This document shows, one piece after another, positions 36,180 through 44,581 of a stretch of 64,000 nucleotides of DNA. Source of the DNA: Bin55 sp965205545 (lineage in GTDB: Bacteria > Pseudomonadota > Gammaproteobacteria > Pseudomonadales > Azotimanducaceae). Each line of letters starts with the position of its first letter. The first letter of the stretch is position 1. The position numbers and the translations under genes were made by a program. The stretch spans positions 2,790,001 through 2,854,000 of the forward strand of contig OZ242170.1 of assembly GCA_965205545.1 (NCBI GenBank), written 5' to 3'. The notes beneath the pieces were generated by a model, which was not told the DNA's origin, ran no database searches, and worked only from the letters and a program-made list of their open reading frames with translations.

Positions 36180-36483
36180 GTGTTGATTGGCAGCCCGATG
36201 CGTATGAACGCGTGACAGTGGACTCTACTATAGCACTACCAAGCGAGTGTGCAGCGGGCAAAGTAAACAAGACGAAATCGGCGGGTGAAACCTTGTGGTG
36301 TGCAGACTTTCAACCAAGCGAGGTTAGATTCAGAACGAGTATGCAGGTGCTCGAATTGGCAACCACTTATTCGTTGCGGTCGTGGGAACAAAGCCACAGG
36401 AGCCAGGAGCTCCGTGAAGTTTTCGAGGGGTGGCACCCAAGGGGCTATACAATCGACTGAATCCAGCATTCGGGGGAAATCCA
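36180..36483. other. Divergent gap between cusC and the TauD-type gene
   Basis: These 304 bases contain the promoters for both divergent genes. For cusC an extended -10 is visible (next entry). Nothing resembling a CusR or CueR operator was found by eye. A GGGGGA ribosome-binding site precedes the ATG at 36484. Confidence 0.5.
36227..36235 (-). promoter_or_regulatory. Candidate extended -10 for cusC
   Basis: On the minus strand the sequence reads TGCTATAGT, a TGn extension directly before the -10-like hexamer TATAGT, about 48 nt upstream of the cusC start. No matching -35 hexamer lies at 16-18 bp, which is usual for extended -10 promoters or ones that need an activator. Confidence 0.35.
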
Positions 36484-37311
36484 ATGGCACATGTTGCAGA
36501 ACACAACACTAACGTTGAGGATCTAGAGATTGAGGTTCGGCCTCTAAGCGGCGCAATGGGCGCCGAGATCAGAGGTATTGACGTAGCAACCCTAGATGAC
36601 GATGGATTCGAGATTGTACGCTCGTTGCTATTGGAGTACAGTGCTATCGCGCTGCATGGGAATGAAAGTTTGAGTGATGACGAATTGCGCGACTTTGGGA
36701 TGCGTTGGGGGGAGCTCGATGTTCATGGCTACTCTCCCACAGTAAAGGGCTACCAAGACGTACTGAATATTAGTTCCGGTCCGAAGCGACGAGGAAGCGC
36801 AGAAGGTTGGCACTCCGACGTCAGCTGGAAGGAGATTCCTCCGAAGATTTCCATGCTGCATGCGCGGCGCATTCCCGCTGTGGGTGGAGACACGATCTAT
36901 GCGTCGCAATACAAAGCTTATGAAGATCTGTCGGAGAACATGAAGCAGTTCTTGGAACCGCTGGATGCACAGCACGACGGACGGAATTTTGACATCGATC
37001 TTATTCGTCGACCTTCGACTCACCCCATCGTGATCAAACACCCTGAAACAGGACGCAAAGCTCTTTATGTCAATCGGGGCTTTACGCGCAGAATTCCGCA
37101 ACTTCCCGCCAACGAGAGCAGTGCGATCTTGAATTTTCTCTATACCCATTGCACACGTGAGCGATATCAAGCGCGCGTTCGTTACGAACTTGGGACGTTA
37201 GCGATGTGGGACAATCGCTGTGTGCAGCATTGTGCAGTTCCGGACTATGGTTACGAGGTTCGTGAGATGCATCGTGTCGCTGTCCTTTGCGACTCGCGCC
37301 CATCAAGGTAG
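36484..37311 (+). CDS. TauD/TfdA-family alpha-ketoglutarate-dependent dioxygenase
   Basis: The start at 36484 (275 residues) is chosen for its GGGGGA site 8 nt upstream; an open frame reaches back to 36430 without one. The Fe(II) facial triad is visible as His110 and Asp112 in GWHSDVSW and His249 in CVQHCAVPDY. Arg260 or Arg264 near the C-terminus would bind the alpha-ketoglutarate carboxylate. The N-terminal segment LSGAMGAEIRGID is typical of the family. Substrates range over taurine, 2,4-D, alkyl sulfates and others; nothing nearby points to sulfur release. Divergent from cusC. Confidence 0.9.
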   Translation: MAHVAEHNTNVEDLEIEVRPLSGAMGAEIRGIDVATLDDDGFEIVRSLLLEYSAIALHGNESLSDDELRDFGMRWGELDVHGYSPTVKGYQDVLNISSGPKRRGSAEGWHSDVSWKEIPPKISMLHARRIPAVGGDTIYASQYKAYEDLSENMKQFLEPLDAQHDGRNFDIDLIRRPSTHPIVIKHPETGRKALYVNRGFTRRIPQLPANESSAILNFLYTHCTRERYQARVRYELGTLAMWDNRCVQHCAVPDYGYEVREMHRVAVLCDSRPSR

Positions 37312-37345
37312 GGCGCACCACAGAGTTGTTACCAAGATTGCTGCG

Positions 37346-38350
37346 TTAAGCAGTCAATTCCTCGACGATTTGAGCGCGATCGGCACTAGATAATCTGCCA
37401 TAGGCAGCTGAGGTGCGATCTACGACGTCGCCGAACCTAGACTTGATCTGATTTGCAATGTCTTGCGGTTCCGCAACGATCGCAAAGGCTTCCATGACGT
37501 CGTCAGAAAATAGAGCGCCCATTTCGCCCCAACGGCCCTGCTTGGACATCGCATTCAGTTCGGGCTGCAGTTCGCCCGCTCCAATGCTGTCGAGTACGGG
37601 TTTGTAGGCGGGAGTGGAGCCATAGAAGGCCAGTTGTTGCTTGGTAGCGGCTTTAGCTTGATTCAGTTCTTGTTCATCTCGACCCGTTACAACAAAAACC
37701 GGGTAGCTGATCTCAAAGTCCTCTCGAAGTTTGCCGGACTTGGCCCATCCGCGTTCAAGTGCAGGGACTGAAACTTCGCGCAGGTACTTTTCCGTGGTAA
37801 AGGGATGCACAATCATGCCGTCCGCAACCTCGCCCGCAACTTCGGTCATTAGGGGTCCTACAGCCGCAAGGAATACGCGTGGTGGCCCATACTCCAAATT
37901 CGTGGGCGAGAAAAACGGTGTCATGAGGGTGTGCGTATAGAACTTGCCGGTAAACGACAGGGGTTCCCGTTCGTACCACGTAGCCCAGATTGCACGTAAT
38001 GCCAGAATGAACTCTCGCATACGGGCGGCAGGATGTGACCAGGGCATGCTAAATCTCTTGGTGATATGCGCACGAATTTGCGACCCCAATCCCAACACGA
38101 ACCGACCTTTGGAGGCATAGTTCAGGTCATGGGCGATGTGTGCCAGCACCATCGGAGTCCGAGCGAATGCAACGGCTATGCCAGTTACAAGATCTACTCT
38201 ACTTGTATGAAGGGCAGCTATACCCAAAGGCAAAAATGGATCATGCCCGGTCTCCGCGGTTTGGACGCCGCTGTAGCCCTGTTCCTCCAATGCGCGAGCT
38301 TGGGCGCCTGCCGTTGCGAGGTCCGTACCGATTCCACCATCAACTTTCAT
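37346..38350 (-). CDS. LLM-class flavin/F420-dependent oxidoreductase (1)
   Basis: The 334-residue protein has the luciferase-like TIM-barrel pattern: an N-terminal strand KVDGGIGTDLA, GYSGVQTAETGHDPFLPL, RVDLVTGIAVAFARTP, and the loop FVLGLGSQIRAHI. The beginning KVDGGIG and the phrase AETGHDPFLPL are typical of a set of predicted F420-dependent members. Cofactor choice between F420 and FMN cannot be settled from sequence by eye. It is one of three paralogous LLM genes within 11 kb. It converges on the TauD gene, 34 nt away. Confidence 0.88.
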   Translation of the reverse strand: MKVDGGIGTDLATAGAQARALEEQGYSGVQTAETGHDPFLPLGIAALHTSRVDLVTGIAVAFARTPMVLAHIAHDLNYASKGRFVLGLGSQIRAHITKRFSMPWSHPAARMREFILALRAIWATWYEREPLSFTGKFYTHTLMTPFFSPTNLEYGPPRVFLAAVGPLMTEVAGEVADGMIVHPFTTEKYLREVSVPALERGWAKSGKLREDFEISYPVFVVTGRDEQELNQAKAATKQQLAFYGSTPAYKPVLDSIGAGELQPELNAMSKQGRWGEMGALFSDDVMEAFAIVAEPQDIANQIKSRFGDVVDRTSAAYGRLSSADRAQIVEELTA

Positions 38351-38695
38351 GTAACTTCCATCCTATAGCTCGGACTCCTCGAGGGCAATATGGTACTAAC
38401 CAAAGCGTGTTTAACAATTGACACGTTGTCCTGGTGCAAACTGGCCCCGCTCATCGAGGGTCTCCGGTTCACTTTGAAACTACCTCCAACATGATCAATC
38501 CACTTATCAGGAACAATGCATCCGCTAGACGGAGTGGTCAGTGACTCATCATTCTTGTTCGGTAATCCGTTAGAGCGAAAGTAAGGGGTGTTGAGGGGCG
38601 ATGGTAGACAATACTCTGCTAGACTTAATCATGGTCGACACAGACTCTAGAGTCGCGAATTGGTGGGAAAGTTAAGTTATTTACAGCGAACGGTT
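38351..38695. other. Intergenic region upstream of LLM gene 1 and the small membrane gene
   Basis: I see no gene in these 345 bases. An isolated TTGACA occurs at 38418-38423 without a spaced -10. Both flanking genes are divergent, so promoters are expected here, but none can be assigned. Confidence 0.5.
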
Positions 38696-38983
38696 ATGCA
38701 ACTAGGTAAACGCGTTCTCAAAATCCTTAGTCACGTGCTTCCGTGGTTCGTCGTGTGTATGTTTTTGGTTGTGGCTTGGCAGTCGGCTCCATTTGACAGA
38801 ATGTTTGCTTTAGCAAATGCTGCGACCGCGGTCGCTTTTGCAATTCTTCATACTTGGCAGGTTTTCTCGAGGAGCGTCAATCCGCCCACAGATCTGCTAA
38901 GCCCGAAATCGACTCGTAAGTCTGCTACCCGATCTTCTGGCTGGCTAAACAGGGTTCCTCCCACAGTAAGCCATCCTTGGTAG
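38696..38983 (+). CDS. Possible small membrane protein
   Basis: From the ATG at 38696 the product would be 95 residues with two hydrophobic helices: SHVLPWFVVCMFLVVAW (about 12-28) and ALANAATAVAFAILHTW (about 37-54). A basic, Ser/Pro-rich tail follows. An in-frame GTG at 38660 is an alternative start. No family is recognised and the ribosome-binding site is weak. The hydrophobic pattern makes it more than a random frame, but it may not be expressed. Confidence 0.35.
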   Translation: MQLGKRVLKILSHVLPWFVVCMFLVVAWQSAPFDRMFALANAATAVAFAILHTWQVFSRSVNPPTDLLSPKSTRKSATRSSGWLNRVPPTVSHPW

Positions 38984-39392
38984 CGAACAAACCGTACATC
39001 CTCGCGACCTTCCTACGGCACTTCTGTTCTGATTGTTCACAACTAATGTAGCCTGATTGCGGATTGGGTTGATTTGACAAGACAATTTGGCTGAGCGTCG
39101 TTCATGGCCGAATTTGAAAATGTGTCTTCGTTGCAATCTACCGCAAAGTGGATGTCAAGTATCTTATTGAAATCAAAGGGAATTTCAATCCATCCCAAAG
39201 TACCTAAATCCCTTCCTGAGGCAATCGCCACACATCGTCGAGGCGTAATACGGTGAGGATCGGTAGGCAAAATATAATTTCTCAGTCAGAATCTGCGTGA
39301 ACGGCGGGGTCGCAACTGCTAGCAATAGGCATAAGCCGCTCCAGTTTCCAATAGTCAGAATTCGTTTTGCGCCGCACGGGTGGGTATAGAAA
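38984..39392. other. Intergenic region upstream of mmsA
   Basis: No gene is visible in these 409 bases. A -10-like TATAAT lies at 39273-39278, 114 nt upstream of the mmsA start, without a good -35 hexamer at the proper distance. No strong hairpin was found. Confidence 0.45.
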
Positions 39393-40916
39393 ATGCCAGC
39401 AACAGTTGCAACAGAAATTAGACCGTTAGATACCGTAGGTCACTACATAGACGGTGCCGAAGTGCCAGACTCAGCACGTGTGCTTGCCATCACCAATCCG
39501 GCCACGGGAGAAGTGTGTAGAAACGTTGCCTGCGCAAGCCAAAGTTTGGTCAAGGATGCGGTCACGGCCGCCTCCAATGCGTTCCCGATGTGGCGAGATA
39601 CCGAACCGCTCAAACGCGCTAGAGTGCTTTTCCGCTTCAAAGAGCTACTCGAAACTCATGAAGATGAGATCGTCTCACTGATTACCAACGAGCACGGCAA
39701 GACTTTGGACGACGCAAGAGGAGAACTCATGCGAGGCATTGAGGTCGTCGAATACGCCTGTGGAATCCCTGAGTTGCTTAAGGGAGAGCATTCGCCCCAT
39801 GTGGGCCCTAGCATTGACGCGTGGTCGCAACACCAGCCGTTGGGTGTGGTTGCAGGGATTACGCCATTCAATTTTCCAGCAATGGTGCCAATGTGGATGT
39901 ACCCGATAGCATTGGCTTGTGGCAATTCCTTCGTCCTTAAACCCTCGGAACAGGATCCTAGTGCGCCGTTGTATTGCGCACATCTACTAACAGAAGCAGG
40001 ATTGCCCGACGGTGTATTCAACATCGTCAACGGCGATAAGGAGGCCGTGGACTCACTGTTGGAAGATCCGCGCATAATGGCAGTGAGTTTCGTCGGCTCA
40101 ACTGCTGTCGCCGAATACGTCTACAACAAAGGCACTAGCAACGGCAAGCGAGTTCAAGCGCTTGGCGGAGCGAAAAATCATGCTGTAGTCATGCCTGATG
40201 CCGATGTCGATCAAACTGTAAGCGCGTTGATTGGTGCAGCCTACGGTTCCTGTGGTGAACGATGCATGTCTATTTCCGTCGTCGCCTGTGTGGGACAGGA
40301 AACAGCTGATGCCTGCGTGAGCAAATTGAAAGATGCTTTGAATGGGATGAAGATCGGAGATGGCACAAACACCTCGAACGACATGGGGCCCCTAGTCTCG
40401 GAGAAACACCGAGAGCGAGTGCGCAGGTACATTGACCTTGGGGTTCAGGAGGGTGCCAATCTTGTTGTAGACGGAAGAGGCTTAGTTGTCAACGGCTTAG
40501 AGAATGGTTTCTTCCTGGGTCCCTGCCTGTTTGATGAGGTTGAACCGCACATGCGCATTTATCAGGAGGAAATCTTTGGTCCAGTTCTTTGCGTTGTACG
40601 AGCCAAATCGCAAGAGCACGCCATGCAATTGGTCAACGACCACGAATATGGCAATGGCACCTGCATATTCACGCGCGACGGCGAAGCTGCGCGATACTTT
40701 GCCGAACATATTCAGGTAGGCATGGTTGGCGTCAATGTGCCGTTACCCGTTCCCGCTGCAATACATAGCTTTGGGGGATGGAAACGTTCCCTGTTTGGCG
40801 ACCACTACGCGTATGGACCTGATGCAGTTAGGTTCTACACTCATCGAAAGACTATTACTCAACGCTGGTCCTCGGGTGGAGTGCGAGAGAAATCACAATT
40901 CGCTTTCCCAAGTTAG
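39393..40916 (+). CDS. mmsA: Methylmalonate-semialdehyde dehydrogenase (CoA-acylating)
   Basis: The 507-residue cytoplasmic enzyme oxidises methylmalonate semialdehyde (and malonate semialdehyde) to propionyl-CoA or acetyl-CoA with NAD+, at the end of valine, beta-alanine or inositol breakdown. The aldehyde dehydrogenase fold is complete: TPFNFPAMVPMWMYP and KPSEQDPS for NAD binding, FVGSTAVAEYVY, ALGGAKNHAVVMPDAD, and the catalytic Cys291 in CGERCM. CoA-acylating MMSDHs are marked by the NHAVVMPDAD phrase and the C-terminal THRKTITQRW plus FAFPS, both present. No 3-hydroxyisobutyrate dehydrogenase (mmsB) is adjacent. Confidence 0.94.
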   Translation: MPATVATEIRPLDTVGHYIDGAEVPDSARVLAITNPATGEVCRNVACASQSLVKDAVTAASNAFPMWRDTEPLKRARVLFRFKELLETHEDEIVSLITNEHGKTLDDARGELMRGIEVVEYACGIPELLKGEHSPHVGPSIDAWSQHQPLGVVAGITPFNFPAMVPMWMYPIALACGNSFVLKPSEQDPSAPLYCAHLLTEAGLPDGVFNIVNGDKEAVDSLLEDPRIMAVSFVGSTAVAEYVYNKGTSNGKRVQALGGAKNHAVVMPDADVDQTVSALIGAAYGSCGERCMSISVVACVGQETADACVSKLKDALNGMKIGDGTNTSNDMGPLVSEKHRERVRRYIDLGVQEGANLVVDGRGLVVNGLENGFFLGPCLFDEVEPHMRIYQEEIFGPVLCVVRAKSQEHAMQLVNDHEYGNGTCIFTRDGEAARYFAEHIQVGMVGVNVPLPVPAAIHSFGGWKRSLFGDHYAYGPDAVRFYTHRKTITQRWSSGGVREKSQFAFPS

Positions 40917-41018
40917 AAACCTAACGCTTTGTTGATTGCAATACTTCTTCGGAAAGTTGATGAATTGAGCCAGATTGCTAGGCACTAGCCTTGCAGTGGA
41001 TTCACGGGTGCAAATGCT

Positions 41019-42581
41019 CTAGATCGGGGCAGGTCCAGGAAACTGCTCGCGTAGTGCCCACTTGAGAATCTTGCCGCTGGGATTTCGAGGAATCGATTCG
41101 ACGAAAACAACGCCGTAGGGAAGCTTGTAACGAGCAATCTTGCTCTGAAGAAAATTCAGAACGTCGGCTTCCTGCAATTCCGCACTATTGCGTACGACAA
41201 TCGCCAAAGGACTTTCGCCCCACTTCTCACTCGGTTGACCAATGACAGCGCTCTCCAAGATCTCTGGGTGTTCCTGAAGCAAGTTCTCAATTTCTGCGGG
41301 ATATACGTTTTCGCCACCGGAAATGATCATGTCTTTCTTGCGGTCATGAATGAATATGAACCCTTCGTCGTCTTTGCTTGCGATGTCACCAGTGTGCAAC
41401 CAACCATCCACAATCGTTTCCTTGGTGGCCTCAGGTCGATTCCAATACTCCCGCATGATGTGTTTGCCCCGCACAAGAACTTCACCAGATTCGTTCGCCG
41501 CACATTCGGTGCCATCCGGTCGAACGACTCGTAGGTCTGTATGGAAAAAGGGCCTGCCCGCGGATCCGATCTTACGGAGAATGTTCCGTTCATCCATCAC
41601 ACTTGCCGGACCGCAGGATTCGGTCAGTCCATAGCAAATTACCAGTGGAATTCCCAGCTCGTCGTAAGCTTCTAGCAAAGCATCCGGCACTGGCGCTGCA
41701 CCGGTGAGCAAAAATCGCAGCGAAGAGAAATTGAACTGTCGAACGTCGCTAACAGTGAGCATGAAATTCAACATTGCGGGCACCAAGAGTCCAAACGTCG
41801 CTCCTTCCTGTTCAATGAGTCGCCAAGCATGAACTGGGTCGAAACTGTGCATGACAACCGACGTGATTCCTTTGTAGACCATCAAAGTGAGCGGGCTTAG
41901 CGCACCGACATGAAACATGGGCATTGGCGAAAAGTAGCGGTCGTCTTCGCGAACGTTAAGCGTGGCCATAAACGTGAAAATTGCCCACGCTACCGTGTTG
42001 TGAGTGTGTACAACACCTTTTGGAAGCCCCGTTGTACCGGATGTATACATGATGTAAAGCAAGTCGTCGTTGCCAATGTCCACATTAGGTTCAACATCCT
42101 CGCCTTGTTCGCGCAGCCCTTCGTATTCCTCGGCAAAGTGAGCTGTCGTAGTGGCGTCACCCAATTGGATCCACTGTTGAATCAAAGTCTTTTCGCCCCT
42201 CGAATAGAGATCCTCGACTACAGGTAGAAAAGTAGTTCCGAAGATCAATCTTGTGGTACCGCTGTCCTTGAGAATGAACTCCAACTCATCAGCCACCAGG
42301 CGCCAGTTGAGTGGAACTACGACGGCACCTATCTTGGCAAGCGCAAAGTAGGACTCCACAAATTCGACGCAATTCTCAAGCAACAGCCCCACACGCTCCT
42401 CTTTCTTGATCCCGTCAGTCAAGAAGGCGTTCGCAAGCTTGCAAGATCGTTCATTCAACTGGGCAAATGAAACTCTCTCCAAGGTCAGTCCATCTACATA
42501 GGCTTCACGATCAGGTGTGAGCAACGCGCGACGAGCAAGCCAGTCTCCAATGTTGGTTTTCACGCTCTGTATCTCATTCAT
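41019..42581 (-). CDS. AMP-binding acyl-CoA ligase
   Basis: The 520-residue enzyme (ATG at 42581; an upstream TTG would add three codons) activates a carboxylic acid as acyl-AMP and then acyl-CoA. Core motifs are complete: YTSGTTGLPKGVVHTHN (P-loop-like), CYGLTES, GEVLVRG, WLHTGDIASKDDEG, DRKKDMIISGGENVYPAEIE and the C-terminal catalytic lysine motif NPSGKILKWALR. It is intact, unlike the FATP-type gene at 26570. It lies downstream of two minus-strand genes (PNPOx-fold and LLM) and may share a transcript, although the gap to the LLM gene is 159 nt. Medium- or long-chain or aromatic acids are possible substrates. Confidence 0.9.
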   Translation of the reverse strand: MNEIQSVKTNIGDWLARRALLTPDREAYVDGLTLERVSFAQLNERSCKLANAFLTDGIKKEERVGLLLENCVEFVESYFALAKIGAVVVPLNWRLVADELEFILKDSGTTRLIFGTTFLPVVEDLYSRGEKTLIQQWIQLGDATTTAHFAEEYEGLREQGEDVEPNVDIGNDDLLYIMYTSGTTGLPKGVVHTHNTVAWAIFTFMATLNVREDDRYFSPMPMFHVGALSPLTLMVYKGITSVVMHSFDPVHAWRLIEQEGATFGLLVPAMLNFMLTVSDVRQFNFSSLRFLLTGAAPVPDALLEAYDELGIPLVICYGLTESCGPASVMDERNILRKIGSAGRPFFHTDLRVVRPDGTECAANESGEVLVRGKHIMREYWNRPEATKETIVDGWLHTGDIASKDDEGFIFIHDRKKDMIISGGENVYPAEIENLLQEHPEILESAVIGQPSEKWGESPLAIVVRNSAELQEADVLNFLQSKIARYKLPYGVVFVESIPRNPSGKILKWALREQFPGPAPI

Positions 42582-42740
42582 GGATTGCAAACAAAATAGG
42601 GAAGATTTTTCCTTGTAGAGAGAACTCGCTGGCGTTGCCTATGCCTTCTTTTGTTCCCAACTCGCTTCTACCGGTTGAGACACTCCACCTCTCGCATCGC
42701 GGCTTGGTTCGTAGGAGCCGATTGCACATTGGTAGGTCAT

Positions 42741-43748
42741 TTAGAACTGAAACTCCTCGGCTGTGAATGCCGAAAGAGTGCTGTATGCGGCATCAAGGTC
42801 GTTGCGACGACCTACAGGTGCAATGATGCTGGTAGTAATTCCTTGCTTCGCGTGAGTCCTAATGCGCTCACGACACTCCTCGGCCGTTCCTACCACTCCG
42901 ATTTGGTCTACCAACCCATCGTGGAACGCGGCGGCCGTGCGCTCTCGGTCTCGACTTTGCCAGCCCTCCATAAGCTCGTTGGCTTCGTCCTCGTAGCCAC
43001 ACCACTTTAGAAAGTTGTTGTATACCGGATTCGAGAAGTAGGGAATAAAGTGCTGACGGAAAAGATCGTAAGCCTGCGCTTTGGCGTCGGAAACAATGAC
43101 GGCGTATCGGTTTACGATTTCAAGGTCTTCAAAATTTTTGCCGCCACGTTCGGCTCCCGTCCGAATGTGCTCCAACATTTTGGGCAATGCTGATTTTGGC
43201 CACAGATTGAGTATCACTCCGTCGCCGTATTGCGCAGCCATTTCTAGCATTCTGGGGCGTAGCCCGGCCAAATATATGGGCACGGAAGGCGTTGTAGGAA
43301 GTTGAGAGTAGCCGCGGCTGTATACCGTTTCCAACTCGGTGAAGTTTGTCTTTTCTCCCTGGAGGATGCTTCGTACAACTATCGCAGTTTCCTTGACGCG
43401 AGTAAGGGGTTTCTCAAGCTTGATGCCATTGAAGTTTTGCATGATGGCTTCGCTGGAGGAACCCAAACCTAATATGAAACGACCAGGCATCGCTTGTGCG
43501 ATTACGTCGGTAGACGCTGCAAGCACTGTCAGGGAACGCGTGTAGACAGGAACAATCGCCATGCCGATTCGAAGCTTATTTGTGTGCGCGGCAATCGCCG
43601 CGGCGGTTGTCAAGCCGTCGGGAGCTCCAGGATCGGCAAACCATCCGTCAGTGAAGCCGTTGTCTTCCGCCCAACGAACAAGATCAATAGTGTCTTTTAG
43701 CGATTGATTGAGCGGCAGAGTAACCGCCATTCTCTTAGCCAGTGTCAT
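42741..43748 (-). CDS. LLM-class flavin/F420-dependent oxidoreductase (2)
   Basis: The 335-residue TIM-barrel protein has the family segments WAEDNGFTDGWFADPG, KLRIGMAIVPVYTRS, GRFILGLGSSSEAI and YLAGLRPRMLEMAAQYGDGVILNLWP. The VYTRSLTVLA and GLGSS wording is common in F420-dependent members related to methylenetetrahydromethanopterin reductase. Partner substrate is unknown. A PNPOx-fold protein is encoded 99 nt upstream on the same strand and could use the same cofactor. Confidence 0.88.
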   Translation of the reverse strand: MTLAKRMAVTLPLNQSLKDTIDLVRWAEDNGFTDGWFADPGAPDGLTTAAAIAAHTNKLRIGMAIVPVYTRSLTVLAASTDVIAQAMPGRFILGLGSSSEAIMQNFNGIKLEKPLTRVKETAIVVRSILQGEKTNFTELETVYSRGYSQLPTTPSVPIYLAGLRPRMLEMAAQYGDGVILNLWPKSALPKMLEHIRTGAERGGKNFEDLEIVNRYAVIVSDAKAQAYDLFRQHFIPYFSNPVYNNFLKWCGYEDEANELMEGWQSRDRERTAAAFHDGLVDQIGVVGTAEECRERIRTHAKQGITTSIIAPVGRRNDLDAAYSTLSAFTAEEFQF

Positions 43749-43847
43749 GTCATCAATTCCTCTTTGCTATTTCCGCTCCCTTGAAATTGCTCGGAAACAC
43801 CATTGGGACCGCTAGTTCGGTGTTGACTGAAAGGAGGCGCTGAAACG

Positions 43848-44321
43848 TTAGTATCTCCCACCGAGTTTCGTGTGATCCCACGAGATGAAATTTTCGGGAA
43901 CGAATTTCAGTACGATCCGTTTCGCTGCCGTGGAACTAACAGATCGTTGAAGGCCTTGCCGTTGTTCTTCAGTGAGATTTCTTCCTTTGGCATTGATGTT
44001 CACCAACGTGTCTATTACGCTCGCTTGGTCTTCGATAACTTCTGCTTGCGCATATATGACCAATCCTTTCAATTCCGCATATTGCTCTCCGGATTCAACG
44101 AGCAGCGACGCGCGTGGGTCCCGCTTCCAGTTGAGCACTTTCTGGCTCTTTGCGAATGTCGTGCAGTAGCAATTTCGCTGCGAGTCTGCGTAAAACCACA
44201 TTGGCATGGGATGTGGGTAGCCTCTGGGACCATTGGACACAATGATCAGCGTGTGGGCAGTCTGAAGATACTCGTCGATCTCAGATTCTGAGAGTTCGAT
44301 GGATTTTCTGCGGGACGGCAT
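43848..44321 (-). CDS. PNPOx-fold (pyridoxamine oxidase-like) flavin/F420-binding protein
   Basis: The 157-residue split-barrel protein (ATG at 44321; a TTG further up would add five codons) contains LIIVSNGPRGYPHPMPMWFYAD, in pieces LIIVSNGPRG and PHPMPMWFYAD, and CTTFAKSQKVLNWKRDPRASLLVE. This is the pattern of small flavin- or F420-dependent oxidoreductases of the FDOR type and differs from true PdxH, which is longer. It sits just upstream of LLM gene 2. Divergent from the TonB receptor gene. Confidence 0.85.
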   Translation of the reverse strand: MPSRRKSIELSESEIDEYLQTAHTLIIVSNGPRGYPHPMPMWFYADSQRNCYCTTFAKSQKVLNWKRDPRASLLVESGEQYAELKGLVIYAQAEVIEDQASVIDTLVNINAKGRNLTEEQRQGLQRSVSSTAAKRIVLKFVPENFISWDHTKLGGRY

Positions 44322-44581
44322 AATCTCGGAGGGCAAATAGCGTTCTACTTGTGCTCCTGAAAATCCCCTATAGAAGCGTGTAGTCTGTGAATTTTAGCTA
44401 CCCGTCGGGCGAGCACAGGAACCGAGGCTGCAACCGGAAGGTGGTGCGTTAGTGGTGAGATTGGAGGTTGATTTACGTTCGCGCCAGATTGGATCAGTAG
44501 GTGGCGTCAATCCGCGGCTCCAACTTGAAACTATTGCTCTAGAATTCCGCAGCGGATGCATTGGAACCGTAATGTTGGGAA

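Noticed and set aside
37395..37407. CTGCCATAGGCAG, resembling the core of the 36-nt palindrome.
   Set aside because: It shares only about 10 bases, lies inside the coding region of LLM gene 1 and has a 5-bp stem; likely chance.
44337..44581. Possible cobalamin riboswitch or Fur box before the TonB receptor.
   Set aside because: No B12-box-like sequence or 19-bp Fur-type palindrome could be recognised.
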